From Paenibacillus sp. CC-CFT747 (GTDB taxonomy: Bacteria > Bacillota > Bacilli > Paenibacillales > NBRC-103111), in NCBI GenBank assembly GCA_030323305.1, contig CP106741.1, forward strand, positions 4,091,501-4,155,500: 64,000 nucleotides of DNA. Reading direction: 5' to 3'. Position numbers and translations under genes: made by a program. Shown piece after piece: positions 16,710 to 27,927 of the stretch (the first letter of the stretch is position 1; the number at the start of each line of letters is the position of its first letter). The notes beneath the pieces are model-generated. The model was not told the DNA's origin. It worked only from the letters and a program-made list of their open reading frames with translations, and made no database searches.

Positions 16710-18634
16710 ATGGGACAATGGGGTCTTTCGGCAAGGCCGAAGGTGAACCGCGATACTTATTATACGGCGGAAACATCGGGCAGGGTGTATTTCCGAAACA
16801 ACCAGGGAACGTTCCGAATGGAAGGAGAAATGATCGACCGCTGGGTGGAGAAGCTTCTGCCCATGTTCAACGGGCAGCATTCGCTGGAGACGCTAACGAA
16901 GGGCTTCCTCCTCTTTACCGGGATCGGGTTATCGAGCTGGCCGAGCGCCTCGCGAGGAACGGCTTTCTGAAGGACGCCGGCGGGGACCGGCCGCACGGTC
17001 TTACAGAGGAAACGCTTCAGTCCTATGCGGATCAAATTGAATATTTGGATTCGCTGGGAGGTTCCGGAGCGGCCCGCTTCGAAGCGTATCGCATGACCAA
17101 AGTATTGGCCTGTGGAAAAGGCGGCTGTTTGGTCAGCGTCGTGACCTCCCTGCTGGAGTCGGGTGCGGCGAGAGTGGAGGTGCTTCTCCGGGGAGAGGAT
17201 GGTCCAACGCTTGACCGGATCAGGGAAATTGCTTCAGAAGCCCGGCGGAAGGATCCGGATATCCGAATCGAAACCGTTACTTTGCAAGTGCCGGACGAAA
17301 AAGGGCTTAGGCAGGCCGTATCAACCGCGGATATGGTTCTGTACCTGGCGGAGGCGGAAGACCGGGAGGAGCTTCACCGCGTTAACCGGCTCTGCCGGGA
17401 GGAGAACAAGGTCTTCCTTCCGGGTCTCTGCACCCCCGAAGCGGGGATAGCGGGTCCGGTTGTTCGGAAGGGAAGCGCTGACTGGGAATCCGTCTGGAGG
17501 CGGCTACGTCCGCCGCACCCCGTGGAGAAGCAGAAGCCTTCGGCAGCCGCCGCTGCCATGCTGGCCAATCTGATCGTGTTCGAAGGGCTCAAAACCGCCG
17601 CGGGGATCCTGGAGGAAGAACGGAAAAACACGCTCTATCTCCTCGATCCGTTTACCCTGGAAGGGGGCTGGCATGTCATTCTTCCCCATCCGCTGGCTGA
17701 CCAGTTGGGGGACATCCAACAGGAGTCTGTCGAACATGTTCTGGCGAAAGAGCCTGCTGAAGCGGACCGGGGCCGGACGCTCGGTTTTCTCGGGAGCCTG
17801 GCCTCGCCTCACACGGGAATTCTCCACATGTGGGATGAGCGGGACGCGAGGCAGCTGCCCCTTGCGCAGTGCTTCGTCCAAGCGGCGGACCCCCTGGAGG
17901 CGGGGGCGGAAGCTCTGCTTCCTTTAAGGCTGTGCTGCGCCTTCACTCATGAGGAAGCCCGGATGGAAGCGGGCTTGACCGGAGTGGAGGACTACGCCGC
18001 CCGGCTTGCCGGGAAGCTGGGCGCCGATCGCACCGGACCTGGCTTCCTCGGCGTAGGGGCGGGAGAGACGGCCGCCGAGGCGGTGCTCCGGGCGCTGCGG
18101 AAATGCCTGGAGAAGGAATGGCTCGCCCGCCGGGAGAAAATGCGGCAGGACGTTCATCTCCTGGAGGAGGACGACGTTCGGGACGAAGAATGCCTCTATG
18201 CCTTCAAGGCCCTGTCGGCCTACGAAAGAGGGCCCGTCATGGCCATCGGCCAGCCCTTGTGGGGCTTCCCGGTTGCCTGGGTAGAGGCGAAGGGAGTGTG
18301 GTACGGGGCGCTCGATTACGAGCCCGTATCCGCCCTGCGCCGGGCCCTCCGGCGCGCGCTTCAGAACAGCGGAACTAGGGAGGAAGCGGAGGCCGTCCGC
18401 GAGCGCGGGCTGACGCCGGCCGCCGTAAGGAGGGCGGATCGTCCGCCGCAGCACCGCGGTGTCCTGCCCGGGCCGGGGCGGCTCCCGGCGCCGGATATCC
18501 TGCGGGAAGCCCTGCAAAAACTGCAGAATAACGGTATCCAAGCCGTTCTGTGGGATTTGGCTGTCGAGCCTTTCTGGCGGGATGCGCTGGCCGGGCTTTA
18601 CGGCGTTCAACTGAAGGAGGTGAAGGCACGATGA
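16710..18634 (+). CDS. ThiF-like thiazole-peptide maturation protein (one frameshift)
   Basis: A maturation protein of 641 residues, of the putative thiazole-containing bacteriocin maturation family found next to heterocycloanthracin precursors. The N-terminal 80 or so residues (RPKVNRDTYYTAETSG, RVYFRNNQGTFRMEG, then LLPMFNGQHSLETLTKGL) look like a RiPP recognition element binding the leader peptide. The middle part resembles an E1/ThiF Rossmann domain (VLACGKGGCLVSVVTSLL) without obvious adenylation residues. The C-terminal half is cyclodehydratase-partner-like. ATG 16710 has AAGGAGGGG upstream. One lost G near 16905 (ACGAAGGGCTTCC) divides it. Its stop overlaps the next start by four bases (ATGA), implying translational coupling. 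Confidence 0.85.
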
Positions 18635-20570
18635 GCCGACGGATTCTCGTTATCGGCTCCGGACGGCTGGCGGAACAGGTCTCCCGGAAGCTTTCGTCCC
18701 TCTGCCAGGTGACCCGGATAAACGAGGGGCTGCCCGCCGATCTGGCGCCTGAATACGACCTCGGTCTCGTCGCGCTCGATGCCTGGGACCCGCCTGTTAT
18801 CCGTGACGCGGAGCAGGCATTGGGCAAGGCGGGATTTCCCTGGCTTCCGCTATACGTCAGCTTTGGGGAAGGCATCGTGGGACCGCTGGTACGCTCCGGG
18901 GTCCCCGGCTGCTCCCGCTGTGCCGATTACCGGCTCTACATGGCGGGGCGCGACAGGCGGGAAATGGCGGAGCTGCGGGGCAAAATGGCGGAGGAGGAGC
19001 CCCGGCCCGATCCGTGGGCCTCAGCCTCCGCACTGAGCCAGCTGGCCATGCTGGCCGCTCAGGAGGCCGAGGACTTCTTCTCGGCTGCCGGCCAAACGAG
19101 CGCCAGGGTAACCATCCTGAACCTGGGGACTTGGAAACTATCCCGGCACATTCTGCTGCCGTATGCCGCCTGTCCGGCGTGCGGGGACCTTCCTCCGGAC
19201 ACGGAGGAACGGGCCGTGATCCGTCTGGCCCCGAACCCCAAGCCGGGAGGGAAAGGCTACCGGTATCGGTCTCTTGACGATCTCCGGAAGCCCTTGACGG
19301 AAGATTACCTCGACCACCGGACCGGTCTGTTTAATCTGCAGGTGCGCGATTTTACGTCGCCCTTTGCCGATGTGACCGTCAACCTGCCGCTTTATGAAGG
19401 AGATGAGCTGACGGCCGGCCGTACCCACAGCTATGCCGACAGCGGAGCGACCGCCCTATTGGAAGGGCTTGAACGGTTTTGCGGAGTGGCTCCGCGGGGA
19501 AACGAACGACCGTCCGGGGCAGCTACCGAAGCCTTAGTGCGCACGCGCTTGATCCCGAAGCGGTCGGGGTCCATGCCCGAGAACGCTACGAGGAACCGGG
19601 CTTTCCTTTTCAGCGGCATGATCCGGACCGGCCGCTCGAATGGGTCTGGGGGTATTCTCTGCTTAAGGAGAAGCCGATTCTCGTTCCCGAGCGGCTTGCC
19701 TACTACAGCCTTGGCTGCGGAGAAGGCTATGTCTATGAAACCTCCAATGGCTGTGCGCTGGGAGGCAGCCTGGAGGAAGCCATTTTTTACGGCATGCTGG
19801 AGGTGGTGGAACGGGATGCCTTTCTGCTTGCCTGGTATGCCCGGCTGCGGCTCCCCCGGATTGACCCTTATTCGTCAAACGACCCTGAGCTGACGGTCAT
19901 GATCGAGAGGATGAAAGCGGCGGCCGGCTACGAGCTGCATCTGTTTAACGCGACCCTGGAGCACGGCATCCCGAGTCTATGGGCGATCGCCCGGAATACG
20001 AAGGAAGAAGGGGTGCGGCTGATCTGCGCGGGCGGCGCCCATCCCGATCCGGTACGGGCCGCCAAGGGACTGCTCCATGAGCTGGCGGCCATGATGCTGA
20101 CCTTGGATGAGAAAGCGGATAGCAGACGGGAGAAGATCCTCGAGATGCTGGCGGATCCCGAGCAGGTAAGGAGCATGGAAGACCATTCGATGCTGTACAG
20201 CCATCCGGATGCGGAGAACCGGCTTGATTTCCTGCTTAAAAACAACGGGCCTGCCCTTAGCTTCCAGGAGGTGTTTCCCGAGGGCAGCCGGCATTCCGAC
20301 TTGACGGAAGACTTGAAGGAGCTGCTGGAAGCTTTCCGCCGATGCGGAATGGATGTGGTGGTGGTGAACCAGACTTCCCCTGAGATCGCGCGAAACGGTC
20401 TGCACTGTGTAAAGGTTCTCATCCCGGGCATGCTGCCGATGACCTTCGGCTATCATCTCACCCGGCTCACGGGGCTCGACCGGGTGCTTCGGGTGCCGGC
20501 CATGCTGGGGTACGCGGAGGCGCCGCTCAAGCCGGAAGAACTGAATCCGCATCCGCATCCCTTCCCATGA
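18631..20570 (+). CDS. YcaO cyclodehydratase with zinc-binding partner domain (one frameshift)
   Basis: A fused cyclodehydratase of 646 residues. The N-terminal part is the ocin-type partner (SagC-like) with a probable zinc tetrathiolate, GCSRCADY near residue 91 and ACPACGD near 186. The C-terminal YcaO domain shows the ATP-binding SGATALLEGLERF, the second Glu-rich helix AIFYGMLEVVERDAF, and a final NPHPHPFP tail matching the C-terminal PxPxP signature of azoline-forming YcaO proteins. It uses ATP to cyclise core cysteines to thiazolines. One lost G near 19495 (GCGGGGAAAC) splits it, restored by reading GVAPRGKRTTVRG. GGAGG lies seven to eight bases before ATG 18631. Confidence 0.92.
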
Positions 20571-20591
20571 GCCGATGGAAGGAGGAAAGGG

Positions 20592-22173
20592 ATGAAACTG
20601 GACACCTTTGTGCATAATCTTCACTTCGAACCGGATCTCTGCCGGCCGCCCGGGAAGGAAGTGGACTGGGAGGACGCCCCGTTAAAGTATAAGCTGTATC
20701 CGGGTCTTCCGGCCTTCCCGCTTCCCTATCCTTCTCGGCGAACCGGAGCGGGGGAGGTCCAAAGCGCGCCATCGCTTGAGGCTCTGGGGACGCTTCTGTG
20801 GTACGGCTATGGGGTTTCGAGGTTCGGTCAATCCGTTTGGGAAGGGGCCTCCCCGGAGAGAGAGACGAGGGAATGTGGTCCATCCGCCGATTTGTCCCTT
20901 CCGGAGGAGGGTTGTATCCCTGCGAGCTGTATGCCTATTTAAAGCTGGAAGAGATACCTCATGGGGTCTATCACTATGACGCCGCCCATCACCGCCTGGT
21001 TCTTCTGAGAGAAGGGGATTTCGACGATTACGTGGGCAGAGCGCTGGGGGACCGGAGTCCGCTGCCCGGGTTTATCGGGACGCTGTTCGTTTCGGTGGTC
21101 TTTCGGAAAAATTATTTCAAATATTATGACTTTGCCTACCGGCTGCAGGGGATGGACGCGGGAGCGCTGCTCGGTCAGCTCCTGACAGGCGCGGAACGCC
21201 TGGGTTTCGCCGCAGAGCTTCGTTACCGTTATCTCGACCGGGCGGTCCACCATCTTATCGGGATTAAGGAGGAGGAAGAGAGCGTCTATGCCGTCTTGCC
21301 GCTATCCACGCCTTCTAGGGAAAGAGGAGTGGAAAGAGAAGGGGAGAACCGCGGGGAAACGGCCGCCGGACTGTGCCGGGAGCTTCCTCCCCTGAATCAT
21401 GTCACTTATAACCGCTGCCGCAAGGAACTTGGCTACCCGGAACTGATCCGCATGAATGAAGCCTCCCGGATGGAAACCTTTGTTCCTCTTGATCGAATGG
21501 AAGAGGCTTCGGATTTACCCGAAGGGGAGCTTGTTGAGCTTCCGACGGCGCGGCGGGCTTCCTTTGAATGGGAGGAGGCCTGCCGTCACCGGCATTCACC
21601 GGGCATGGGCTTCACCTTGAGGCGAAGGCTTCAAGCCCCCGAGCTGGCGCTTCTGCTTCGGGAGGCCTGCCAGGGGTTCCCGCGGGAGGGAGACCGCGGA
21701 ACGGAGGGACGATCCAATCAAACGGAGCGTCCCCCTGTCGATCTGTACGGCTGTATGTACGGGGTGGAAGGCATTCCGGACGGGGCCTACCGCTATGATA
21801 CCCGGCTGCACGCCCTGGTCCGGTTACGTTCCGGAGACCAGCGTGCCGAGCTTCAGAGGGGATGGCTCTTGACAACGTTAACCTGTGCCAGGTACCGCTT
21901 GTCTTCCATCCGTCAGGTGACCTCCGGCACAGCTTAAGCCGGTACGGTTACCGGGGATACCGCATTCAGCAGATGGAGGCCGGCATTCTGCTGCAGCGGC
22001 TGCTCCTGTCGGCCTCCGCCTCGGGAATGAACGGACATCCACTGCTGGGGTACGATTCGGCCCAGGCCGACCGGTTGTACGCTTTGCCCGGCAGGCGCCT
22101 AACAAGCCTGATCCAGGTACCGCTCGGTTTCAGCCGGCCGCGGGCTCAGCTGGAAGGAAGCCTTCACGCCTAA
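20592..22173 (+). CDS. SagB-type FMN dehydrogenase, two nitroreductase-like domains (two frameshifts)
   Basis: An FMN-dependent azoline dehydrogenase of 527 residues that would oxidise thiazolines to thiazoles. The first nitroreductase-like domain has LLWYGYGVSRFG, RRFVPSGGGLYPCELY and VSVVFRKNYFKYYDFAYR with MDAGALLGQLL. The second, more degenerate, has PVDLYGCMYGVEGI, YGYRGYRIQQMEAGILLQRL and YALPGRR. Two one-base losses, near 20873 (GAGGGAATG) and 21862 (AGAGGGGATG), give three reading-frame pieces. It begins 21 bp after the YcaO stop with AAGGAGGAAAGGG as RBS. It is the last recognisable gene of the cluster. Confidence 0.87.
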
Positions 22174-22278
22174 GGCGGGAGCAGGGGGCAAGGCAAGGAA
22201 AGGCAGTAGAGGGGACCAAGGAAGACAGGAGGAGCGGATGGCCGGCCGGACCTCGTTCCGAGAGTCCGCCGCGGCGGT

Positions 22279-23029
22279 TCAATCCTCCCCGTCCTCCTCC
22301 CGGAACAGCCCGCGGATGGTCAGCTCCCTGAGGTCCAGCCCGCCGTACGGCTTCATGACGGAACGAACGAAGTTCAACAGGGGCTCTTTGTCCCGGTTTT
22401 CGTAGAAGGCGGACAGAGCCGAAGCCAGGGCGGCCGCGGCTTCCGGATTTCCATGCTCCAGGCTGCGGTACTGCCATTTGCCGTCCCCGGACCAATGCCC
22501 GCCCCCCGTAAGAGCAGACCGCTGACAAGGGCTGTCAACTGGTGGACGATGAACAGCTCCTCCTCGCGGCGGCGGCCGCAATGAAGGTCGGTAAGGAAGT
22601 CATGAATTTCATAGCGGATCAGGGCGATCTCCTCCTCCGCATAAGGCATGGGCCCGCAGGCAAGGTCCTCCGCGCATTCCCGGATAAGGCTTCCGGCGGA
22701 CCCGTCATCCCGAAGGACCCAGCCCTCGGCGCATATTCGCTGCAGAGTGGGATTGCCTGTTTCAATTCCCTTTCTCAGCGCTGCCGGAAGGACGGTTCCT
22801 TTTAGAACGAGGGCATCGACAGGGTAGTCCTCCCACTGCCTATAAACGATATGTGAGGTCTCTTGAGTATCGTCGATAATGACCAGATCCAGATCGGAAG
22901 AAACGGAGGCCCTGCCGCTGGCGGTGCTGCCCCCAGGATAGCGATGCGGCTGTCCGGATAAAAGTGCTGAACGAACCGTCCGGCTGCGGCAAGGGAACGG
23001 CAGCGTTCCTCTTCGGTTGTCGTCTTCAT
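22279..23029 (-). CDS. Nucleotidyltransferase-domain protein (two frameshifts)
   Basis: A nucleotidyltransferase-like protein of 250 residues. The minimal NTase motif is ILGGSTASGRASVSSDLDLVII (GS followed by DxD), placing it with aminoglycoside-type or MNT-like enzymes. The remainder is an alpha-helical domain (IRYEIHDFLTDLHCGRR, ELFIVHQL). Two lost bases break it, near 22932 and near 22498. ATG 23029 has AAGGAGA upstream. It converges on the thiazole-peptide cluster with 105 bp between stops and no clear terminator. A self-protection role for the bacteriocin cannot be excluded but nothing specific supports it. Confidence 0.75.
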
Positions 23030-23055
23030 GGCATAGTCTCCTTTTCATAGGAAAC

Positions 23056-23090
23056 AAAGAGAACCGGCTAAGGAAAAGCCGGTTCTCTTT
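23056..23090 (-). terminator. Terminator after yjcZ-like gene
   Basis: A perfect 14-bp stem (23056-23069 with 23077-23090) lies 18 bp beyond the stop of the tiny membrane-protein gene. Flanking A and T runs are short, so it may act in both directions. Confidence 0.75.
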
Positions 23091-23107
23091 GTTGTTAGAT
23101 TAGCCGG

Positions 23108-23203
23108 TTACAGCACCCAAGCGCTGCTCACGATGACTAGCAGGATAAAAAGAACAAGGATAACTCCCACACTGGTGAATCCACCGTAACGGGCGTAGCT
23201 CAT
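23108..23203 (-). CDS. YjcZ-like tiny membrane protein
   Basis: A 31-residue peptide reading MSYARYGGFTSVGVILVLFI and then LLVIVSSAWVL. It has the Gly-Phe N-terminal patch and single C-terminal transmembrane helix of the YjcZ/tiny-TM sporulation-associated family of Bacillales. The gene is below common ORF length cut-offs. A GAGGGGTAGAGCC stretch upstream provides a weak Shine-Dalgarno sequence. A terminator follows directly. In Bacillus, relatives are expressed in sporulation; no sigma-factor box was verified here. Confidence 0.8.
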   Translation of the reverse strand: MSYARYGGFTSVGVILVLFILLVIVSSAWVL

Positions 23204-23648
23204 GGCTCTACCCCTCGCGTTCGGATAAGGTAAGATATGTGCACCTGTCTGTTTTGGTATGGGCGGAAGAAGAACGGCGTTACCATGCGTGGATTAATCG
23301 TTCATCAAGATGAAAGAATTAAGAACTGATCTAATAATTAGATGGAATTGAGCGTTTTCTCCTATTGGACGGCTGCCGGTCAGCCGGGGTACCCTTAAGA
23401 GAGAAGCGTCGGAACCGCCTGCATAATTGGCGGGCAAAAGGAAAAGACTGTTAATTGGTTAAGATTCAGGGAGACCTTCGGTATCTTCCAGTTAGAATAG
23501 TCCCCCGGAAGGGTAAGGAATTATCAGGTATGTGTATAGCAGGTTCTTTTAGTGAGTTCACCGGGCCGATGAGATTCCGACTCTTCTCCTGTAGAGAATA
23601 GCAAGGGAAGGTAGTAAAGCAGTAAAGTTCGAACGGAGGTATGCTTGA
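23204..23648. other. Intergenic region, no gene recognised
   Basis: This 445-bp stretch separates the divergent yjcZ-like gene and odhA. It is AT-richer than its flanks, has no coding frame worth calling and matches no riboswitch I know. It presumably holds both promoters; GAACGGAGG just before 23649 is the odhA RBS. Confidence 0.5.
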
Positions 23649-26542
23649 ATGGCAGCAGACGAGACAGCGGCCCGCCTTTTCTGGGCCAGGTATCAAGGAC
23701 CCAATCTGGGCTATATCCAGGAAATGTACGAACGTTATGCAACGGATCCCGAGTCGGTGGAAGCCGGTTTCCGTGAGCTTTTTGACCGGTGGGGAGAGCC
23801 TCCCGGCGCCGAGGCTTTGACGGTTCCCGCTGCAGAGAGAGCAGCGGCCCAGGCGGTACCGGCCGCCAAGCCGGACGCCCGTTCCCTGAAGAAGCTTGTC
23901 GACGCCGGCAAGCTTGCCTGGAACATCCGGGTATACGGCCATTTGGCGGCCCGGGTCGATCCGCTCGGGTTAAACGACAAGCCGGACACCCGCCTTCTGG
24001 AGGCCGACACCTTTGGTCTTACCCGCGAGGATTTAAGCGCCCTTCCGGCTTCCCTTGTATGGGAGGACGCGCCGGAATCGGTTAAGAACGGGTGGGAAGC
24101 GATTGTCCGCCTGAAGGAAATTTACACGGGCAGCATCGCCTTTGAATTCGGCCATGTGCATGAAGAGGATGAACGAATCTGGCTGAACCGGCAGGCCGAA
24201 TCGGGTCTGGCCGGCAAGCCGCTCGACACGAAGGAGAAGCTCGCCCTGCTGCGGCGTTTGGTTGAGGTGGAGCAATTCGAGGCTTTCCTTCACCGCACCT
24301 TCGTCGGGCAGAAGCGGTTCTCTATAGAAGGAACGGACATGCTCGTTCCCATGCTGGACGAAATCGTCCGCGAGATGGCGCACGACGGGGCGAAGGATAT
24401 CCTGATGGGCATGGCCCACCGCGGGCGGCTTAATGTGCTCGCCCATGTCCTCGGCAAGCCGTACGGCAAAATCTTTTCGGAATTCGCCCACGCTCCGAAT
24501 AAGGACTTAGTTCCCTCGGAAGGCTCCATGGGCATCAACTATGGATGGACCGGGGATGTCAAGTATCACCTTGGGGCCCACCGCTCCGTGAAAACCGGGG
24601 AAACGGTGGAAACCCGGGTGACGCTGGCAAACAACCCGAGCCACCTGGAATATGTCAACCCGGTTGTGGAAGGATTCACCCGGGCGGCGCAGGACGACCG
24701 CTCCCAGCCGGGCTATCCTAAGCCGGACTTCGGTTCGGCCGGCGCTGTGCTTATGCATGGAGACGCCGCCTTCGCCGGAGAAGGGATCGTGGCGGAAACG
24801 TTAAATTTCAATTCGCTGACCGGCTACCAGAACGGCGGAACGATCCATATCATCGTTAACAACCGTGTAGGTTTCACGACCGACAGCCGCGATTCCCGCT
24901 CCACCTTCTATGCGAGCGACCTGGCCAAAGGCTTCGAAATCCCGATCGTGCATGTCAGTGCCGACGATCCGGAAGCATGCATCGCCGCCGTCCGCTTGGC
25001 CTGCGAGTTCCGGCAGCGGTTCCGCAAGGATTTCGTGATCGACCTGATCGGCTACAGGCGGTATGGCCATAACGAAACGGACGATCCCGAAACGACCCAG
25101 CCGGCCATGTACCGCAAGCTTCGCAATCATCCGATTCCAAGCGAGCTGTATGCGGAGAGGCTGAAGAGCAAGGGCTTGAGCAGCGACGAGCAATTCGCCC
25201 TAATCCGGGAAGAGGTGCTCGGCAAGCTGCAGGCGGCCTGGGACGAGGTCAAGCAGAACGAGAAGGCCGCCCGCAAGACGGAACAGGTCAGCCTCCGGCC
25301 GATGGCGGAGGACAAGACGGCGGTTCCGCTCGAAGAGCTTCGGGCAATCAACCGGGAGCTCTTGACCTGGCCCGACGGCTTTGCCGTTTATCCCAAGCTC
25401 GAGCGCATCCTGAAACGTCGTTCGGGTGCTCTTGATGAGGAGGCCGGGTGGACTGGGGCCACGCGGAGACGCTTGCCTTCGCTGCGATTCTGGCCGATGG
25501 AAGGCCGATTCGGCTGAGCGGGCAGGATTCCGAGCGGGGAACGTTTGCCCACCGGAATCTTGTGCTTCACGATCCCGAAACCGGGGACCGCTTTTGCCCG
25601 CTGCACCGTCTTCCTCAAGCGAAGGCTGCATTCGGGGTGTACAACAGCCCGCTGTCGGAAGCATCCGTTCTCGGCTTCGAATACGGGTATAATGTTTTCT
25701 CGCCCGAAACTCTGGTGCTCTGGGAAGCCCAGTACGGGGATTTTGCGAATGCCGCTCAGGTCATCATCGACCAGTTTCTGGCGGCGGGCCGCGTCAAGTG
25801 GTCCCAGAAGTCCAGCCTGGTTCTGCTTCTGCCTCACGGATACGAAGGGCAGGGACCGGAACATTCCAGCGCCCGGCTTGAGCGTTTCCTTCAGCTGGCC
25901 GCGGAGGATAATTTTACGGTGGCCAACCTCACATCGGCGGCGCAGTACTTTCACCTGCTCCGGAAGCAGGCGGCGGGCCTCGACAGTGAGGAAGCCAGGC
26001 CGCTCGTGATCATGGCTCCCAAAAGCCTGATCCGAAATCCCCGAGCCTCTTCCGCCCCCGAGGAATTCAGCGACGGAGGCTTCCGGCCGGTCGTGGAGCA
26101 GCGGGGACTTGGTTCCGTTCCGGAAAAGGTGGAGCGCCTGCTGCTCTGCAGCGGCAAGGTGGCCGTCGATCTGGAGACGGCCTTGGAGGAATCGGAAGAG
26201 GATAAGAGCTGGCTTCATATCGCCCGCGTGGAACAGCTGTATCCTTTCCCTAAAGGCGAGATTGAACGGATCATCGCCCGCTTCCCGAACTTGAGGGAAG
26301 TGATCTGGGTCCAAGAGGAGCCTCAGAACATGGGCGCCTGGAATTACATGGAGCCCCGCATTAAGGCGCGGGCGCCGAAGGACGCCGTGGTCCGCTTTAT
26401 CGGACGGCCGAAGCGGTCCAGCCCGGCAAGCGGTTTTCAAGAGATTCACAATTACGAGCAGCAGAGAATTCTATCGGTTGCTCTAAACAAAAGTACTTTG
26501 GGAGCGATAAAAGAAGGAGGCGGAATCATTGGCGGACGTTAA
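23649..26542 (+). CDS. odhA: 2-oxoglutarate dehydrogenase E1 component (one frameshift)
   Basis: The E1 subunit of the 2-oxoglutarate dehydrogenase complex, about 964 residues, which uses thiamine diphosphate to decarboxylate 2-oxoglutarate and transfer succinyl to E2. Visible are the N-terminal [39 protein letters not shown], the [12 protein letters not shown] and [14 protein letters not shown] blocks, the cofactor loop [10 protein letters not shown] with NN, the transketolase-like [31 protein letters not shown] and the C-terminal [13 protein letters not shown]. One lost G near 25446 (GCCGGGTGG) splits it. ATG 23649 follows GAACGGAGG. It overlaps odhB by 14 bases. Confidence 0.95.
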
Positions 26543-27858
26543 AGTACCCGAAATGGGAGAATCGATAACCGAAGGAACCATTACCCGCTGGGTGGTCGCG
26601 AAAGGTGACGCCGTAAAGAGCGGTGATGTCCTGGCGGAGATCGAAACGGATAAGGTTAACCTCGAAATCAGTGCCGAAGAAGGCGGAGTGCTGCAGGAGA
26701 TTCTGCGGCAGGAAGGGGAAACCGTCCAAATCGGAGAAGTCATCGCCCGGATTGGAGAGCATGCCGCCCCTTCCCAATCGCCGGCAGGGGAGAAAGCGCC
26801 GGGACAGGAAATCCAAAGCGAACGCATCTCCGGCGAGCTGACGCAAGTGGAGAAGCAGCCGGCGGCCGGAGCCGCAACGGCCCCGCAGGCTCCCGCCCCG
26901 CTTCCCCAGGCGACGGCCGTTCGTAACGAAGGCAGCCGGTTGGAAGCGGAGGCCGGCGAAGCGGGAGAGGTGGACTATGTGGCTCCCCTTCCGCCCGGAA
27001 GAGAGCACGGGAGCAAGGTGTCGACCTTCAGGAGCTTGCAGCCAAGGAAGGAATCCGCCGCATTTCCCCGAACGCCGTTTCGTCCTATGCCGAGCAGAAG
27101 ACTTCCCGGCCGGCTCCATCCGCTGTTTCCGCTCCACCTGCCCCGCAGGGGGAGGAGAAGGGAGTGGAACGGCGCCGGATGAGCCGCCGCCGCGCCACGA
27201 TTGCGAAGCGGCTCGTGGAAGCCCAGCATACCGCTGCCATGCTGACGACCTTCAATGAGGTCGACATGACCAAAATTCTCGATATCCGCAAGCGGCGCAA
27301 GCAAAGCTTCCAGGAGAAGCACGAAGTTGGCCTCGGGTTCATGTCCTTCTTCACCAAGGCCGTCGTCGGGGCCCTTAAGGAATTCCCGCTGCTTAACGCT
27401 GAGATCCAGGGCGAGGACATCCTCGTCAAAAAGTTTTACGACATCGGCATCGCCGTTTCGGCTAAGGAAGGGCTGGTCGTTCCCGTCGTTCGCGAGGCCG
27501 ACCGGCTGAGCTTCGCAGAGATCGAGCGCCAGATTGGAGAACTGGCCGGCAAAGCGCGTTCGAATAGCCTGGCCTTGTCCGATCTGCAGGGGGAACCTTC
27601 ACGATCACGAACGGCGGGGTGTTCGGTTCCCTGCTGTCAACCCCGATTCTGAACACCCCGCAGGTGGGCATTCTCGGGATGCACAAAATCCAGCTTCGTC
27701 CCGTTGCCATCGACGCGGAAAGATCGGAGAACCGTCCGATGATGTATATCGCCCTGTCCTACGATCACCGGATCGTGGACGGCAGTGAGGCGGTCCGCTT
27801 CCTGGTTGCCGTCAAGGAGATGCTGGAAGATCCGGAGACACTCCTGCTGGAAGGGTGA
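26529..27858 (+). CDS. odhB: Dihydrolipoyl succinyltransferase E2 (two frameshifts)
   Basis: The E2 subunit of the same complex, 443 residues. The lipoyl domain (residues 1-76) has the swinging-arm Lys in [12 protein letters not shown] Pro/Ala linker follows, then the peripheral-subunit-binding domain ([17 protein letters not shown]) and the catalytic domain with [36 protein letters not shown] and the active-site [12 protein letters not shown]. It starts at TTG 26529 inside the end of odhA, with GAAGGAGG upstream, so translation is coupled. Lost bases near 26988 (a C) and 27591 (a G) break the binding domain and the NGGVFGS region. A bidirectional terminator follows. Confidence 0.95.
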
Positions 27859-27898
27859 ACCGGTAAGGCTATTGGAGCGAAGATAACCTAAGGAAACG

Positions 27899-27927
27899 AA
27901 AGAGCGGGCCGGCGGCCCGCTCTTTTT
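27899..27927. terminator. Bidirectional terminator between odhB and VOC gene
   Basis: A 12-bp perfect stem (27899-27910 with 27914-27925) with a 3-nt loop and T residues after it. It abuts the stop codon of the convergent gene. Confidence 0.88.

Noticed and set aside
22279-23029. Nucleotidyltransferase as an aminoglycoside-resistance gene
   Set aside because: Only the minimal GS/DxD fold signature is visible; no subgroup-specific motif supports a resistance function.
23204-23648. Riboswitch or small RNA upstream of odhA
   Set aside because: No known class landmarks and no terminator-like structure were found.
23649-27858. odhA and odhB as pseudogenes
   Set aside because: The breaks are single-base losses in G or C runs and all catalytic motifs survive on both sides; sequence error is more likely.
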